From: Phoenix dactylifera
Taxonomy: Eukaryota > Streptophyta > Magnoliopsida > Arecales > Arecaceae
Length of the DNA stretch: 64,000 nt
Assembly (NCBI RefSeq): GCF_009389715.1
Contig: NC_052407.1
Location: forward strand, 4,281,154-4,345,153
Direction: 5' to 3'
Made by a program: the position numbers and the translations under genes. Below, piece by piece: positions 33,601-46,480 of this stretch (positions are counted from its first letter, which is position 1; each line of letters opens with the position of its first letter). Below the pieces are notes generated by a model that was not told where the DNA came from, made no database searches, and saw nothing but the letters and a program-made list of their open reading frames with translations.

Positions 33601-36150
33601 TGAATAACGAAAGGGAGAGGGGGTTTCAGTGTTAATTAAAAAAAAAAAAAACTTAATTACTAAATTAGACGTTAAGGTCCGGCCTCATATTTATTTAACT
33701 CCCCGAATTTTTTCAAAAATACAATGTTACCCCTAACTTTATCAAATCATTTCAAATGAGCCATTTCTTCTGGTTAGATGTTGCGAATGACATGGCAAGA
33801 AGAATTCAGTTACAGTTCTAAGACATGGCAGAAAGAGATGAAATTGCCATGCCAGAATCTTGTTGTGGAAAATTTCCACTAAAATAAAAGAGGAAGAAGC
33901 TCTAGTTTGCTAAAAAGAAATAAAAGATCAAAAGAATAAAACTCGTACAAAGAGAGAAACAAGAGATCCAGATCGAGATCCAACTATGTATGCTCTACAA
34001 ACTGGACCTGTTGATCCTTTCCAACAATTCTGATCAGGATGATGCTTTTATCCTACCCAACATTGAGCTTAGTATCATGGATCATTTTGAATAAGGAAGA
34101 AGTTATCAAAAATCAACAAGTTCTAAGATGATGACTTACACTTGGACCTATGCCTAGAAATGTTCCAACATCTTGCTGTTACCTGGGCCATTTTAGCTTT
34201 AACTTCTACGATGATGACTTAGGTCTCGTTTGGAACAATTTTGAGGGCCAAAAAGTACTTTCTGACCTTTCAAAAGCACTTTTAGATGAAAAAGAGTATT
34301 TGGTAAAATTTTTGAAAAGCTATTTTAGCTTTTGCAGAAAGCTGAAAATAGCATTTTGGGAGAAACTCTATTTTGAAGCTTTCCGATATCTTGCTATTAT
34401 CTGGGCCATTTTACTCCTATTGAAGCTATTCCTGAAGATGTCTTGTCCATATTGCTGTTATTTAGATAACCTTAAAAGGAATCATTTGCAATGACCTCAA
34501 CTATTTCTAGTCCGCCATAACCCAGCCATTGCTTAGTTAATAGCCAGACCATTTATGAATCAACAACATCTTGCATGCTAAGCAAAGATTAAAAGATGTT
34601 GCTTATCATATAACACTCTTGCAATCAAATCAAATCTTTAACCAAGCTTTTGGGACTGGAGCTTACCTAGAATCATGAACTTCGAAAATGCACAAAAAAG
34701 CGCTGAAAATGTCATGCTCAACACCAGAATACCAATAGGGCCTAAAATTGAAGCTGAACCCAATGCCATTTAATTATGTCTCTCCATGTGCAAATCTAAA
34801 TATGGTGAGCAGTTTGATGCATTCGAAAGTACCGGACTGGGTAAGTGTTCGATAAGCAAATGAATGTATAATTATTCATATAGTACATTTGCTTATATAA
34901 TCAATTGACATTCAAGAAGATAGCATATAACCTTGCTAATATATTACAAAATAGCCTACATTAAGTCTTCATCATTTGGGCTCCTTTAACAGTTTGTAAA
35001 TAGTTTCTCTAGTAGCACACATAGCATTCTTCACTCTATTTTCATATGCATCAAACAAAGAAATTAAAAAAAAGATGGGCCTCCTCCCTAGAAAGAAGAA
35101 AGAAGAAAAATAAAGACAGCCAACCCACCCAGAAACTCTCTCTGGATTGGTCTCTATTTATGAATTTTTTTTTTTTTTGGTACATCAACAATTCACCCAC
35201 AGCGGGTGTGAATACAATAGATAGAAGAAAAGAGTACAAGAAAAACAAAACAGAGACGTGGTTTACACAAATAAAATCTCTAAAATGGTAAGCCACATAG
35301 GATGCTACTAAATCTGCAACATTGTTGGTCTCTATAAAATTTTGAATGATGCACTTTTCCCATAAAAACAGATGGGGATGATCAATTTAGAGCTTTCCAT
35401 CCTTGCAAACCATGTCAATCTTTTCCCTCTCTTAATCTCCTCTTATCTTTTTTGCCAACCAGTGCTCTTTTCTCTTGTATTTTGGCTAAAAATTCTCCGC
35501 AACAAAATACTGCTGGGGCAATTTTTTTCCTCTTTATTGTCTTTCTGCCATATCTAGGGCTGCAAATGAGTCGGGTCGACCCATGACCCGACTCAACCCG
35601 AATTTTAGGACTCATGGGGTCGGGCCGGGTCCTAAATTTAGACCCGTTCTATTTTTCGAATTGGTTCGGATCCACCCAATATTGACCCGGATCCGGACCC
35701 GACCCAACTCGACCCATTTTTTTGGGTTAGTTTTTTACTATTATATAGTGGATCTTTGAATATACAAATACATAGACTCGGACCCAACCTAGATCCGACT
35801 TGACCCGAATGACCCGTCAGGTCAAAATTTGTAAGCATGGATCCGACCCAATTTTTAACCGATTGGGTCTAGATCCAAAATTAGAATCCGAACAAGAAAC
35901 TGAATTGGATGGGAGTCACTTAGGATCCGACCCATTTGCAGCCCTAGCCATATCTTGAATCTGTAGCCTACATCATAAAATACATGCCACCACTCATGCA
36001 GTTTCGTTTCATTTCATTTCATAATAACGTCAAAGTGATAGTAATGGCTTATTTAAAATATTTTTATAAGATCCGCGATAGCATTGCAATTTTTAAGTAG
36101 TTGGAGGCTCAAATAAATTTGAGACCGGCCTGTAGGGACTAATTTAGTGA
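33601..36150. other. Intergenic: MITE remnants, no gene
   Basis: 34222-34385 resembles the ends of the Tourist-like element at 44386-45505 (ggtctcgtttgga, aaaagtactttctgacc, gcttttgcagaaagctg). It is bracketed by two copies of a tcttgctgttacctgggcc-like segment (34171 and 34389). A hAT MITE lies at 35555-35946. No coding content was recognised. Confidence 0.45.
35555..35946. mobile_element. 392-bp hAT MITE with exact target-site duplication
   Basis: Ends TAGGGCTGCAAATGAGTCGG and, reversed, TAGGGCTGCAAATGGGTCGG are long terminal inverted repeats. Flanking 8-bp duplication GCCATATC at 35547-35554 and 35947-35954 is exact. The interior is built of gacccgac and cgggtc strings. It shares the TAGGGCTG end with the element at 27057, so both probably use a related transposase, but the interiors differ. 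Confidence 0.88.
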
Positions 36151-39080
36151 TCAAGTCATTCAAAAAAAAAGGCCCTCGTCTTTGTTTTTTGCTCCGTTCC
36201 TCCACGCTTTCTTTGGTTTTGTGATTTTTTTTTGTGGGTAGGCGCGTGGCCTTGTGATTGCTGGTTTAGGCCAGGAAAGCGAGACCGTGGTTTCCGGTTG
36301 CGATGATGAAGCCCCCTCCTTGCGTAACCAAAAAAAAAACCAAGAGAAAAGGCCACCCTCTCTTACCTCAGAAGAGGGGGTCGCCGTGGTGTGCGCCATG
36401 AGGGCGCTGAGAGGATGGTTTCAATAGCATCATCCCGATTTAACGGCTCCTTTCGAAACTATAATCTATTGTAGGTTGTTATTATTATTAAAATACTTAA
36501 TTATTTATGTGCTTTGATAGATACAATCCAATTATTAAAATACTTTCTAATGTAAAGAGAGGCAGAGGACCATCCGATTTTTATTGAAGATTAATCGTAT
36601 TTGTTGTAAAAATAAAAGGTGTCGGACTTAGTACCATATCGACTAGATAGCGAAGAGGTCTGTTTCTTAAATGGAGGGGGGCAACCCCTTTCTCTTTAGA
36701 GGCGCCTTTTGAGGGGCAAAACCGTGAGGGGTGGCGCCCTCCAGCGAGCCCACTGGCCCCGGAGCCACCGATCCCCAAAGCGGACAATACCTCTGAGGAG
36801 AAGCAGTCGTCTCCGCTGTTTGAGACCGGTGGGAACGAGGTCGGAGGGCGGCAGATCCCCTCGTAACGCTGGATGCGCAGACCGGAGCCTGACTTCACTC
36901 GACCCATCAATGATGAGATCGGAGGGCGAAAGATCCATAGCGCTGGACGCACGGGCCGGAGCCCGACCTCATCTTGACCTCCACAGTAGTTATGACAGAG
37001 ATGAGGAGCAGAGATGTGTTATCTTATCAAGAAAAAAAAAAAAGGTACAAAAAAAAAAAAATAAATGATTCCAAACTAAATATCTGGTAACCAGAATAAA
37101 AAATGTTGTTGCTTATCCTGCTTCAATTATTTAGTGTAAAAAATTTAATTAACAAGGGTATATATGTTAAAGATGGAAATGACACGAGGATGCGCCCTCG
37201 GTTTTCTCAAATGCGGTTTCATACTAAAGACAAAAAGAGATGTCGAGTGGGTCAGATTCAAAGGCTTTTGCATTATATGGTAGTAAGAATATTATTACTA
37301 TGGAACTACATTTTGTCTAGTTCAACCTGATTGAATCTTTGAAGAATAGAATAATATTTTTAATAAAATAAGGTATTATGTCACTGTTCGCATAATATCT
37401 TATGATTAGCACTCTTATTCAAAACAAAATGGCAAATGAAAACAAAACAATCGTTGTATAAAATGAAAAAATTGGTTCATGCGCTGACCCCATGAGCCAA
37501 TTTTTCTCAGTACCAAGTATGGGCTGGGACTCGTGATATTTCTTCAGTATTGGTTGGCCGGCCGGCTTTAATCAAGCCTCCAGCTTCAGTTTGCAACTTT
37601 CTCAATATAATGGTGTATAGTTTCAGATAATAGATATTCTGCAAAGGAGATGATAACATGCTACAATACAACCACCTGAGATGAAAAGGTTAGAAGGAAA
37701 ACCCAAACTACAACCATATGCAAGAAGATAATGTCGAATTATCTTTTTTGAGAGAACCAAGCGGTTGTTCCTTCTTCTCTCTATCGAGTTTTCTTTTTCG
37801 ATTTTGTTGGCTGCACTCAAGCATGTATGGTGGCGGCTTTTGGCCATCCGTTTTATAAGGCAAGCCTGATGCCTTTTGCGACGGCAAATTGGACCCAGCC
37901 CTTTTGGTTTGAGCGTCTATCTATGCTTTTTTTCTCACTTTGTTTTGATTTATTTGTAGGTGGATTGCAACCTTTTTGCTCACAATCTAGGATGAGTTAG
38001 AGACCAAATCCACCTCCAATGATGATAAAAACAAAAATTCAATCGAGATAGTCTTCATGTGAAATAAATTAATTTTTTTAGGCAACCCTAACGAAAGAGA
38101 GTAATACCAACTTCTGCCTATAGGAGGGCCGTCAACCAGGCACATATTTCACCTCCAATTGCTGTTAGCTGGACGTTTGTTACATGAGATTTGCCAGTGA
38201 GAGGTGTTCGTTGTTATGTTATTATTTATTTCAATTTATGCCACTAGAATTTTTTCTGCATGTGTGTTTGTGCTTGTGTGCGTGCGAGGGGTTGAATGGT
38301 ATTCTATTACTGGACTTGTCTTGATCTTAAATTTTAATGACTTCCATAAATGTTTTGTATGGAGAAAGATTCGTATGAAATATTTGTATAGGAAAGTGGA
38401 ATGAAACAATTGAGATCCAATGCCTTCGCTTAAATCACATCATTTTTTGTAAATCACACTTGAAACAGTGCTCCTCATCCGCTATCCTAAGTGTTGTGAT
38501 ATAGTAATACCTCTTTTTCGTAATTAGAGATTTTAAATTCAATTCCTGCATGTTGCATTTCCCAGAAAAAAAAGGAAAAAATTGAACTTGAATAATTATA
38601 GCTTATTTGAGCTGCATCTGCTTTCTCTTTTTTTTCAAAGAAAAATAAAATAAATCTTTGAACGTTAAATAAATATTTTTTTTCAGATTTTAACGAATAT
38701 ATTTTATCAGCTAGTAACAACGACACACATAAGTTCATTTTAGATCTGAATTGAAGCCACTAAGATCTATACAACGGCCAATTTTTTTTTTTTTTTGGGT
38801 GCTAAAACAGTAAATCACAGAGAATTTTAGGCACCTTTTTTTTTCAATATATGGCACTTCCAAAATGATTAGCCATATATGAGACCACCAGTCTACAGCC
38901 TGATTAGTCTCTCTGGATAGATCCGAACCCTTGGGAAAAAATCATGGGAAAAAAATCATGGGACAAACGGCTTTCCGGAAACCAAAGGAGAAAACAAACG
39001 GCTATAATCTCCCTGCATACAGAAACGGCTGTTGACTCCGGCTTGGGTGGAGCACCACCTGTCTAACGCTCGCACGCGAT
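36151..39080. other. Intergenic: TRIM-like GC-rich segment and AT-rich sequence
   Basis: 36600-37000 is GC-rich. It contains caaagcggacaatacc, a phrase I associate with plant TRIM or small LTR elements, and an imperfect tandem repeat (36841-36904 and 36919-36979, tcggagggcg...). The rest is AT-rich with homopolymer runs and no supported gene. Confidence 0.4.
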
Positions 39081-39086
39081 AATCCC

Positions 39087-39144
39087 CACGTGTCCCGCAC
39101 AACCCTTTCTCGCGCAAACACGTGCACACTCCTCCACACACGTG
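39087..39144 (+). promoter_or_regulatory. Cluster of three G-boxes (CACGTG)
   Basis: CACGTG at 39087-39092, 39119-39124 and 39139-39144, the last about 100 bp before the start codon at 39247. The contexts CCCACGTGTC and ACACGTGGCA are ABRE-like G-boxes bound by plant bZIP and bHLH factors. Three in 58 bp suggests ABA, stress or light control of the downstream ORF. Confidence 0.6.
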
Positions 39145-39246
39145 GCAACTCATTCTCTCTAACTTTTACGCTACCCAACCAAGCAGTAGTAAGCGGCACT
39201 TACCGTCCTCTGGTGCCACCCGCTTGATCTCCTCCTCCGGCAAACC

Positions 39247-39705
39247 ATGATCTCCCTCGGCCTCCTCAGAACCTCCGGCCACCTCTACTCCTCGGCCTCA
39301 CGGAGCTTATCCTCTCCATCCTCTCTTCCCCATCTCAAACCAGTGCTAGGCTCAACAAAGAAGGCCTACCAAGGCTCTCCGGCTCCGATGTTCCTCTCCG
39401 TCAAGTGGATCGACCTGCCGTCGGATATCGAACCCCCGCCCGGGGTTGACCCGCCGCCGCTCGGGACGCCGGTGCCCAGGCCCGGGCCGGACTTCCCGAG
39501 GCCGCCCATCCCTTCGCCGCCCAAGCCGGACATCCCGCTGCCGCCGCCAGATGTCCTGCCTCGCCAGCCTCCCCCGGAAGTCGATCCGCCGACTCCGCCA
39601 GACATAGTTCCACCACCATCGCCGCCGCTGCCGCCGCCGCGGCAGCCACAGAGGGAGCCCCCCGGTTCGGTCCATGTACGCTGTAGTTGCTGGTCAGCGT
39701 TGTGA
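39247..39705 (+). CDS. Small proline-rich protein with organelle-type N-terminus
   Basis: Single open frame of 152 residues; I do not recognise a family. Residues 1-45 are rich in Ser, Arg and Leu with no acidic residue (MISLGLLRTSGHLYSSASRS), like a mitochondrial or plastid transit peptide. A short conserved-looking segment FLSVKWIDLPSDIEPPPG follows (about residues 49-66). From there to about 140 it is PP- and PXP-rich (PRPGPDFPRPPIPSPPKPD type). It ends CSCWSAL. The frame is GC-rich against AT-rich flanks and lies just downstream of three G-boxes, which argues for a real gene. The glycine-rich and arginine-rich open frames on the other strand are shadows of the proline codons. Low complexity means homology alone could mislead. 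Confidence 0.6.
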   Translation: MISLGLLRTSGHLYSSASRSLSSPSSLPHLKPVLGSTKKAYQGSPAPMFLSVKWIDLPSDIEPPPGVDPPPLGTPVPRPGPDFPRPPIPSPPKPDIPLPPPDVLPRQPPPEVDPPTPPDIVPPPSPPLPPPRQPQREPPGSVHVRCSCWSAL

Positions 39706-39963
39706 TGTATGTGTGACGAACTTCTTCGTCTGAGTTCTTTTTGGTCGTGTTTGCTGTCGAAAGAAATAGTGTTTGTTAATTTCCGAGCGTCCAAATTAAT
39801 AGGTCCGATTGGAAGCCATGCACATTAGGCTGAATCTGTCCATGGGAACTCATCATAAACATTAAATATGTTAGAAAATATGGTCATTCGGAAACCATTC
39901 TAATTTCGATTTCAATCGCAAATTAAATGCACATTTAATCTATCTGTCCCAAATATCCTCTCT

Positions 39964-40009
<46 letters not shown>

Positions 40010-41170
40010 CATTTTTTCTTTTCGGAAGAAGGGGGGAGACTGGCTCCACTCCTTTTGTTAAGTAAATGAGGGTACTGCAAGAGAAACCCAACAAAATACC
40101 ATGATTGCTTAAAGAGCGAAAGACTAGCCAACAAATATAAGTCCTTCCATCAATCATAAAAATCAATTTTCAAATTTGAGCCATACCACGTTATGATCAG
40201 GAAAAATTAATTTCAAAATTTAAAAAATTCTCATGCCAAAAAGTTTGCTAAAACACAAAACTCTGAGAATTTGCCGAATTCATGGTTGTCCGAAGACTCA
40301 ATTACAATTAAAAATCAATTGACAACTAGAAAAAATCTCCCATCAACAAGCCAAAGTGTTACAATGTAGAGAAAGCTCCATTGAAATCATGTGTGTTATA
40401 ACCACAAGCCACATGGCAAGGAGAGAGATAAAGAGGCAGGGTTTTACCTGACTGGGAAACCATTGTAATCATGGATGCCATAGTCCGTTTTTAGCAGAGG
40501 AATTAATTATCCATTTCTCAAGTTTCTATTTTCATAGGGGTGGAAAAGTCATAAGAGAGGCAGGGACAACAATAAAGAGAAAGAAAAAGAGATAAAAAGG
40601 AAAGAGGAAAGGTGCAACAATTTAGGATATCATCAAAAAAAAAAAAAATTAACCAAAAGGTACTATTTAGATTTCTTGGCCCTATATAAAAATTCAAAAT
40701 CTATCTGGTGCATAGCTGATGTGGGACTAAACATATATTGTATGGGTCATCATATACTCTTTTTATCTAAGTTTTGGTATCCTTATCAAGCTAGAGTCCA
40801 AATCTATGTAAATCTATTCATAAGTATCACTAAATCAATCACAAATACTATAAGTGGGCCGTGGTCAGCTTCAATAGACATATGCTATAATATTTTCTAA
40901 TTCATATGGACCGTGGGCTGTGTATTTTTTATATCATTTATAATAATTTAGAATCTCATTCAAAAAAACTAACCAGAATGTGTTATTTGAATTCTTTGGT
41001 CTTGTATAAGTATTCAAAATCTATCCAATATATAGTCGATGTAAAACTAAACATACCTCCATAGAAATTCCTACAAAAAGTACAATCGAGGCTTACAAGT
41101 GGGGCATAATTGCACCTTAAATCATGAGAGAGAGTTGAGAGGGAAGGAATAGGGGCTCAAGCCTCTCATG

Positions 41171-41312
41171 AGGGGGAGAGAGAGAGGGGGTGGAGGAGGG
41201 AGGGAGGAAAGACAAAAGGAGTGGGGAGAGGAGGGGAAGAAAGGCACAAAGCCAGGAGAGAAGTGGATGAGGAAAAGAGAAAGAAAGAGAAAGGAGGAGG
41301 ATAAGGGTAGCA
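41171..41312. repeat. Purine-rich tract
   Basis: About 140 bases almost entirely A and G on the plus strand, with blocks such as ggaggagggagggagg. Both strands show artefactual open frames through it. It could form triplex or G-quadruplex DNA. Confidence 0.7.
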
Positions 41313-44300
41313 TCGCAAGGGATTCGACCACAATGGGGCAAGGTGGAGGCTTACGGAAAATGATTCCTAAAGTTTATTTCTCCAAGCATGAGATGTATTA
41401 TACATAATCTTCTCTCTAATAGCTATTAGTTAATCAATTTAGCATCTTTCTTTTAAAGGCTAGAAGGAGGCTAGGGTCCTAACCTTAGCGACGGCATATT
41501 ATAGCTATATTGCTCAAAATATTTTTTTTCTTAATGAACCACAAAAGAATTAAAAGCACATTGGGAAAAAAGTAATATTACATTCACAAAATAATTTTTA
41601 ATTATATGAAAAAACATTTTTTTTAACTCATGTTTCTGTTACATATATTTTCTAGGTACCAAGCACAAGCTCTTTTACCAGCTATACTTGCAATCGCAAG
41701 CAAAAAATAAGAGAAATGATATACATACAACTCAGTCAATCTACTTTTGCCAAATGATTGATCACATTAATAGGATGACACAGATATATAACTTATTTAC
41801 TTCCCTCCTTCTAATCCTAGAATAAAGTATCCTATGATGTTTTAGAAATCATTTAATACTGGATTTTTAACATCCAGGTTGTTGTCCATCTCTTTGGATA
41901 GTGATCGAGACCGTAATGAATTGAGATCATAGTTTATCTCCGCCAACATAGTAATTTGGTAAATATGAAAAAATGATATTTTCTGAGATCTTGGCCAATA
42001 TTTTAGGACCTAGGTATCCGAATATTGGATAAACACTAGATTAGCAATCAATTTATATATTACTTTTGAAATTTGTTAATCAGATGAAATTAAAAAGGTA
42101 AATATATAATAAGAAAATATTGACTCAACTCAACCCAACTCAACCTTAGTCCCAAATTAGTTGTGGTCAACAAAATATCGACTGAAATAATAAATCATAT
42201 TGATCAATATCTCGAGATTTATGAGTTTATAATAGCTAGGATAATAGGGATTGATATTTGACCATATCTTTTATGGGAGGTGTCTAATACCTACACAAAT
42301 CAAGATCTCAGCCGGAATAAAAAGCTTGGTTTGGTATACAATAGAGCAAAAGATAAAGATAAAAAAGCCTTATCAAATAAATTCCCAATCAAGAAAGGAA
42401 AGATTGACCAATCATTTCTTCTCTTTGCACAACAATCTCGTGATTGTACTTTGGAAATCTCTAATAAGTTAAAATGATAATAATAATAATAATTAGATCT
42501 TGTGAGTTCACACATATTTCTTTAGTCTAAATTTAGGAAAAGGGCATGTTCTGTTATGGCTTGTGAAGCAGGTATGCTCTAATACCGTTTGCGATGATAT
42601 TAATACCTCATTTAAAAAAAATAACAATTAGTTGAAGTTTATTATTTGGAATCTTTGGATCCTACTTAAGTATACAAGAGTTCTTCGATGTACAACTAAT
42701 ACGTGATGAAACAAGTATCCGTACTGGTTCTCACATTGATATGCAACAAATACACTCCCACCTTAAGCTGGTAGGAGCCCATTGCTTCTTTTCTAATAAA
42801 AAAAAGCTAAATTAATTAACATATACAAGATTGACACCCCGGCATGCAATGGATGGAAAGATATTGGAAGTCGAAACATAATTTCAGCTAGTAGAAGAAT
42901 AATAAGAACTTGAAAAATAAAATTAAAAAAATATATTATAAGCAAAATATGTGTAATAATTATTGACCATCTTACTTTTAACATCTAACTAATAAAAAGA
43001 TCACCAATAATAGAAAAGATAAATTATTTAGCGCGACAGTTGAATATTTGAACTTAAGCAGTTTTTTCGTTCTTGTTGTAGCATTCATCTCGTGATTGTT
43101 TCAATCTATAAAAAAATAGAGAAGAAAAAATTAGTAATATTTATATGTTCCGCATGAATAACTAGAGAAATAATAAAGTTTTAATCTTTTATTAGATTGA
43201 TCATACTAATCAATAAGTTATAAAATAGAGTGGCTTTCTTCAACTAGATCTATTTAAACTATGCCATATATAGCCCAATTAAAACTTACAGGTGATGAGG
43301 TGTCGATTGTTATGAATGTTAAAACATAGATGTAACATTCCTACAATATTTTCTTAACAAATTTTACCAGCTTTATTAGTCCGGCCTCCTATAAATAAAC
43401 ACAAAACACTATATTAATATATTTATTATCAGAAAATACTACTTAATTATAAATATAAAACCAAAATATAAAACTATAAATATAAAATTTATACATATTT
43501 AAATATAAAACTAAAATTTATGTCTAATGAATATGTATTATTTAACTTCTACGTCTATACATTACAGCTATAAATATAAAAATAATATTTATATTTGTGA
43601 ACTAAAAAATTTAAGGTTGGGCTAAAGTAACAGGATATCTAAATTATAAAATATCAACATGCAAATAACTTTATGGGTATTCATAAGTACCCATGGCAAA
43701 ACCCACTACTAACTTTAGCGATCAAATTTTAGTCTCCAGTCACTTCCAATTTATATCTATAGCATTTCCAATATTTTTATTATAGAAAAATGAATAATCA
43801 AGAAATAATAAAACATTCCAATTATAAGAAAAATAAATAATTGAAGGAATAATAGAAAAATACAATAGTAACTCTCCTAATTACATCAATTGCCTATGCA
43901 CAGACTAGCAATTCAATTGCAGGAAGAAATAGAAGCAATATTTTTGGGTCTTCTACTATCTTCGATCATTGTAACACTAAATCTGAGGTCAAAATTATTT
44001 ATGTGTGAAGAAAAATAAATAAACAGCAAAATTTTTCCTTTGTTATGTTTCTAAAAGAAATAAGAAATTGAATTTTTTTTGCTTCCTTTATGCATGATTT
44101 TTTTAAGTGCACAAACAAATCAAGCCAAAAAAAATAGTTTCTTATTTCTTGTGGAAATTTATAAAAATGAAAAATTTTGAAAAATCCAACAAAAAAAGGA
44201 GTCCAACGAAAAAAGGGAAGATTTTGAAGAGACCAACAAAAAAGAAAGGAAAAAAGAAATGGTTGTCTTTTTTTGGCTTAATTTTTTTGTGTGCTAATTT

Positions 44301-44385
44301 ACTTATGGTATTTTTTTGAAGAGCCTAACGGAAAAAAAGAAAAGATTTTGACCAACCAAAAAAAAGAAACGATTGTGACTTATTA

Positions 44386-45505
44386 GACCCCGTTTGGGGA
44401 AGCTGTAAGCAGTAGGGCTTTTGGAAGTAGAACTTTAGAAAGTAAAGCTTTTAGAATTAAAGTTTTTATAAAAGGCTGTTTGCTGTTTGGTAACTATAAT
44501 TCTAAAGTACCGTAGAACTTTAACATGTGTTTGGTAAACAAACTGAAAAAGTACTTTTGGCATGACAAAATAACCATAAAGGACATTACATAGTATTATA
44601 CAATAGAGCATAATAATTTAATACAATATTAAATTATTTAACATAACATATCAATATATTATGATATAATGTAATATAATATTCTATTTATAATATAATA
44701 TAATAAAGGTACACAATATTATAATTATTAGCGTAAATTAATTTTTCATCCTCTCGATGACTATGGGATAATGTAACATAATATTAAATTATTTAACATA
44801 ACATATTAATGTATTATGATATAATAAAATATTATATTATATTTATAGTATAATACAATAATAAAAGTATAAAATATTATAATTATTAGCGTAAATTAAT
44901 TTTTCATTCTCTCAATGATTATGGGATAATTTAACATAATATTAAATTATTTAATATAATATTATATTTAATATAATATTATATATGGGATATAATAAAA
45001 TATAATATTATATTTATAGTATAATACAATAATAAAGGTATAAATATAATAATTATTAGCGTAAATAATTTGCCATCCTCTCGATGATTGTGGGATAATA
45101 TAACATAATATTAAATTATTTAATATAACAAATTAATATATTATTATAAGTATAATATAATATTATATTTATAGTATAATACAATAATAAAGGTAAAAAT
45201 TATTACAATTGTTAGCGTAAATTAATTTTTTACTTTTTCGATGACTAAACTTATAAAGGACATTTTGTGTAATTATTTGATTTTATTATGGATATTTTGG
45301 TCTAAAAAAATATTATAACTTAAAACAGCTTTCCGACAACTTCTAAAAGTGCTTTTTCGGAGGATTCAGAAAGTTGTTTTAGCTTTATGGGAAAACTGAA
45401 ACAACTTTTCAAAAATTTTACCAAACACTTTTATTTTATCTAAAAGTATTTTTAGATGACCAGAAAGTACTTTTTGACCGTCCAAAAGTCCTCCCAAATG
45501 AGGTC
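44386..45505. mobile_element. Tourist-like (PIF/Harbinger) element, 1,120 bp
   Basis: Ends GACCCCGTTTGGG and CCCAAATGAGGTC are imperfect inverted repeats, flanked by TTA at 44383-44385 and 45506-45508. The GTTTGG end and TTA duplication fit Tourist-type MITEs. No transposase is visible. The interior is very AT-rich and contains a tandem array of about 160-bp units (44600-45240). A fragment of the same family lies at 34222-34385. Confidence 0.65.
44600..45240. repeat. Tandem array of about 160-bp AT-rich units
   Basis: The landmark attagcgtaaatta (or a near form) recurs at about 44727, 44884, 45054 and 45212, and gggataat at about 44766, 44931 and 45092. That gives about four units of roughly 158-170 bp, each with cattctctcgatgattatggg-like text followed by taacataatattaaattatt. 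It fills the middle of the Tourist-like element. Confidence 0.75.
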
Positions 45506-46480
45506 TTATTTTATTTGTACGTGGAGTTGAAGAATCCAACAATAAAAAAAAAAAAAGAAAAGAATGAAGAGTCCAGTGAAAAAACACAGGAAAGAAACTG
45601 TTGGGTCTTATTTTATTTGTTCATGGAGAAGGTGAGGAAAGAAAGGATTTTATTATACATGAAAAGAAAAAAAAAATTACTAGTTTTGTTTGAAACCTCT
45701 TGCTCATATCTCTCATGCTATTCTATAATATTTCTTTAGTAGATCCTCTGGCAATCCAAGGGAACATTCAAATACCTGTCCCATAATCATTATTGTAGGT
45801 ACTTTTAATGGATTGAAGATCACATCAATAGATGTTCCATCTTGTAAACACGACATATTTTGTATAAATTTTTGAAATGATTAGATATTGGGTCCGTTAG
45901 GGACTATTGTCCCGAATAGAATAGCAAATTTTTTTTTATCTTACTATTTAATAACTCATAATCATATTTTTTTTAAAAAAAATATTTACTACTTATAATT
46001 TTAAACAGATTTTTTTCTAAATACTTAAATACTATTTAATAGATAAAAATAGAATAATTTATAATTCTGATTCATGCGGTAATATAATTTCGAATTCATT
46101 TCATTTGAATTGGTACTTTTTTCATCGAAGAGACATCTAATAAATTATAAAAAAAATGGCTATCTTTATTCTAATGCATGAAAAAAAGCCGATTTACCCG
46201 TAAATTTTTACTCATGAAGAGTTGTGTTTTATACAAATTTTTTTATTTTTTTTTAAATTTAAAAAAAAATCATGCTTTCTCTCCCCTCTTTATTTAATAG
46301 ATATAGAGATTTTCATTGAGAAAATATTTTTGGAATTTCTGAACATGTGGCAGAGCTTCGTGCACATATGGTGTGGCGTGGAAAAAACACTTCTTCCTGA
46401 AAAAAAAAAAGTTATTTACCATAAAAAAAATTGTTTGGCTATCTCAAACACCACAAAATTTGTGGTAGTCTTTTTGTTTT

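Larger units (their letters stand above)
39706..46480. other. Gene-poor, transposon-rich intergenic region
   Basis: Contains a (TC)n microsatellite at about 39966-40006. Three diverged copies of a segment like ttcttggccctatataaaaa...gatgtgggactaaacat start near 40647, 40967 and 42616, probably fragments of one retroelement. 41128-41312 is purine-rich. A ctcaacccaactcaacctta...ttagttg segment near 42125-42170 resembles tails of plant LINE/SINE copies. The large element at 44386-45505 lies here too. Open frames in this region are AT-rich noise. Confidence 0.5.

Noticed and set aside
33279-33603. Plus-strand frames with His and Arg-Glu runs
   Set aside because: Generated by (CAC)n and (GA)n repeats in the G-gamma 5'UTR.
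39366-39794. Glycine-rich 142-codon frame opposite the proline-rich ORF
   Set aside because: CCN proline codons read as GGN glycine on the reverse strand; the G-boxes and transit-like start favour the plus frame.
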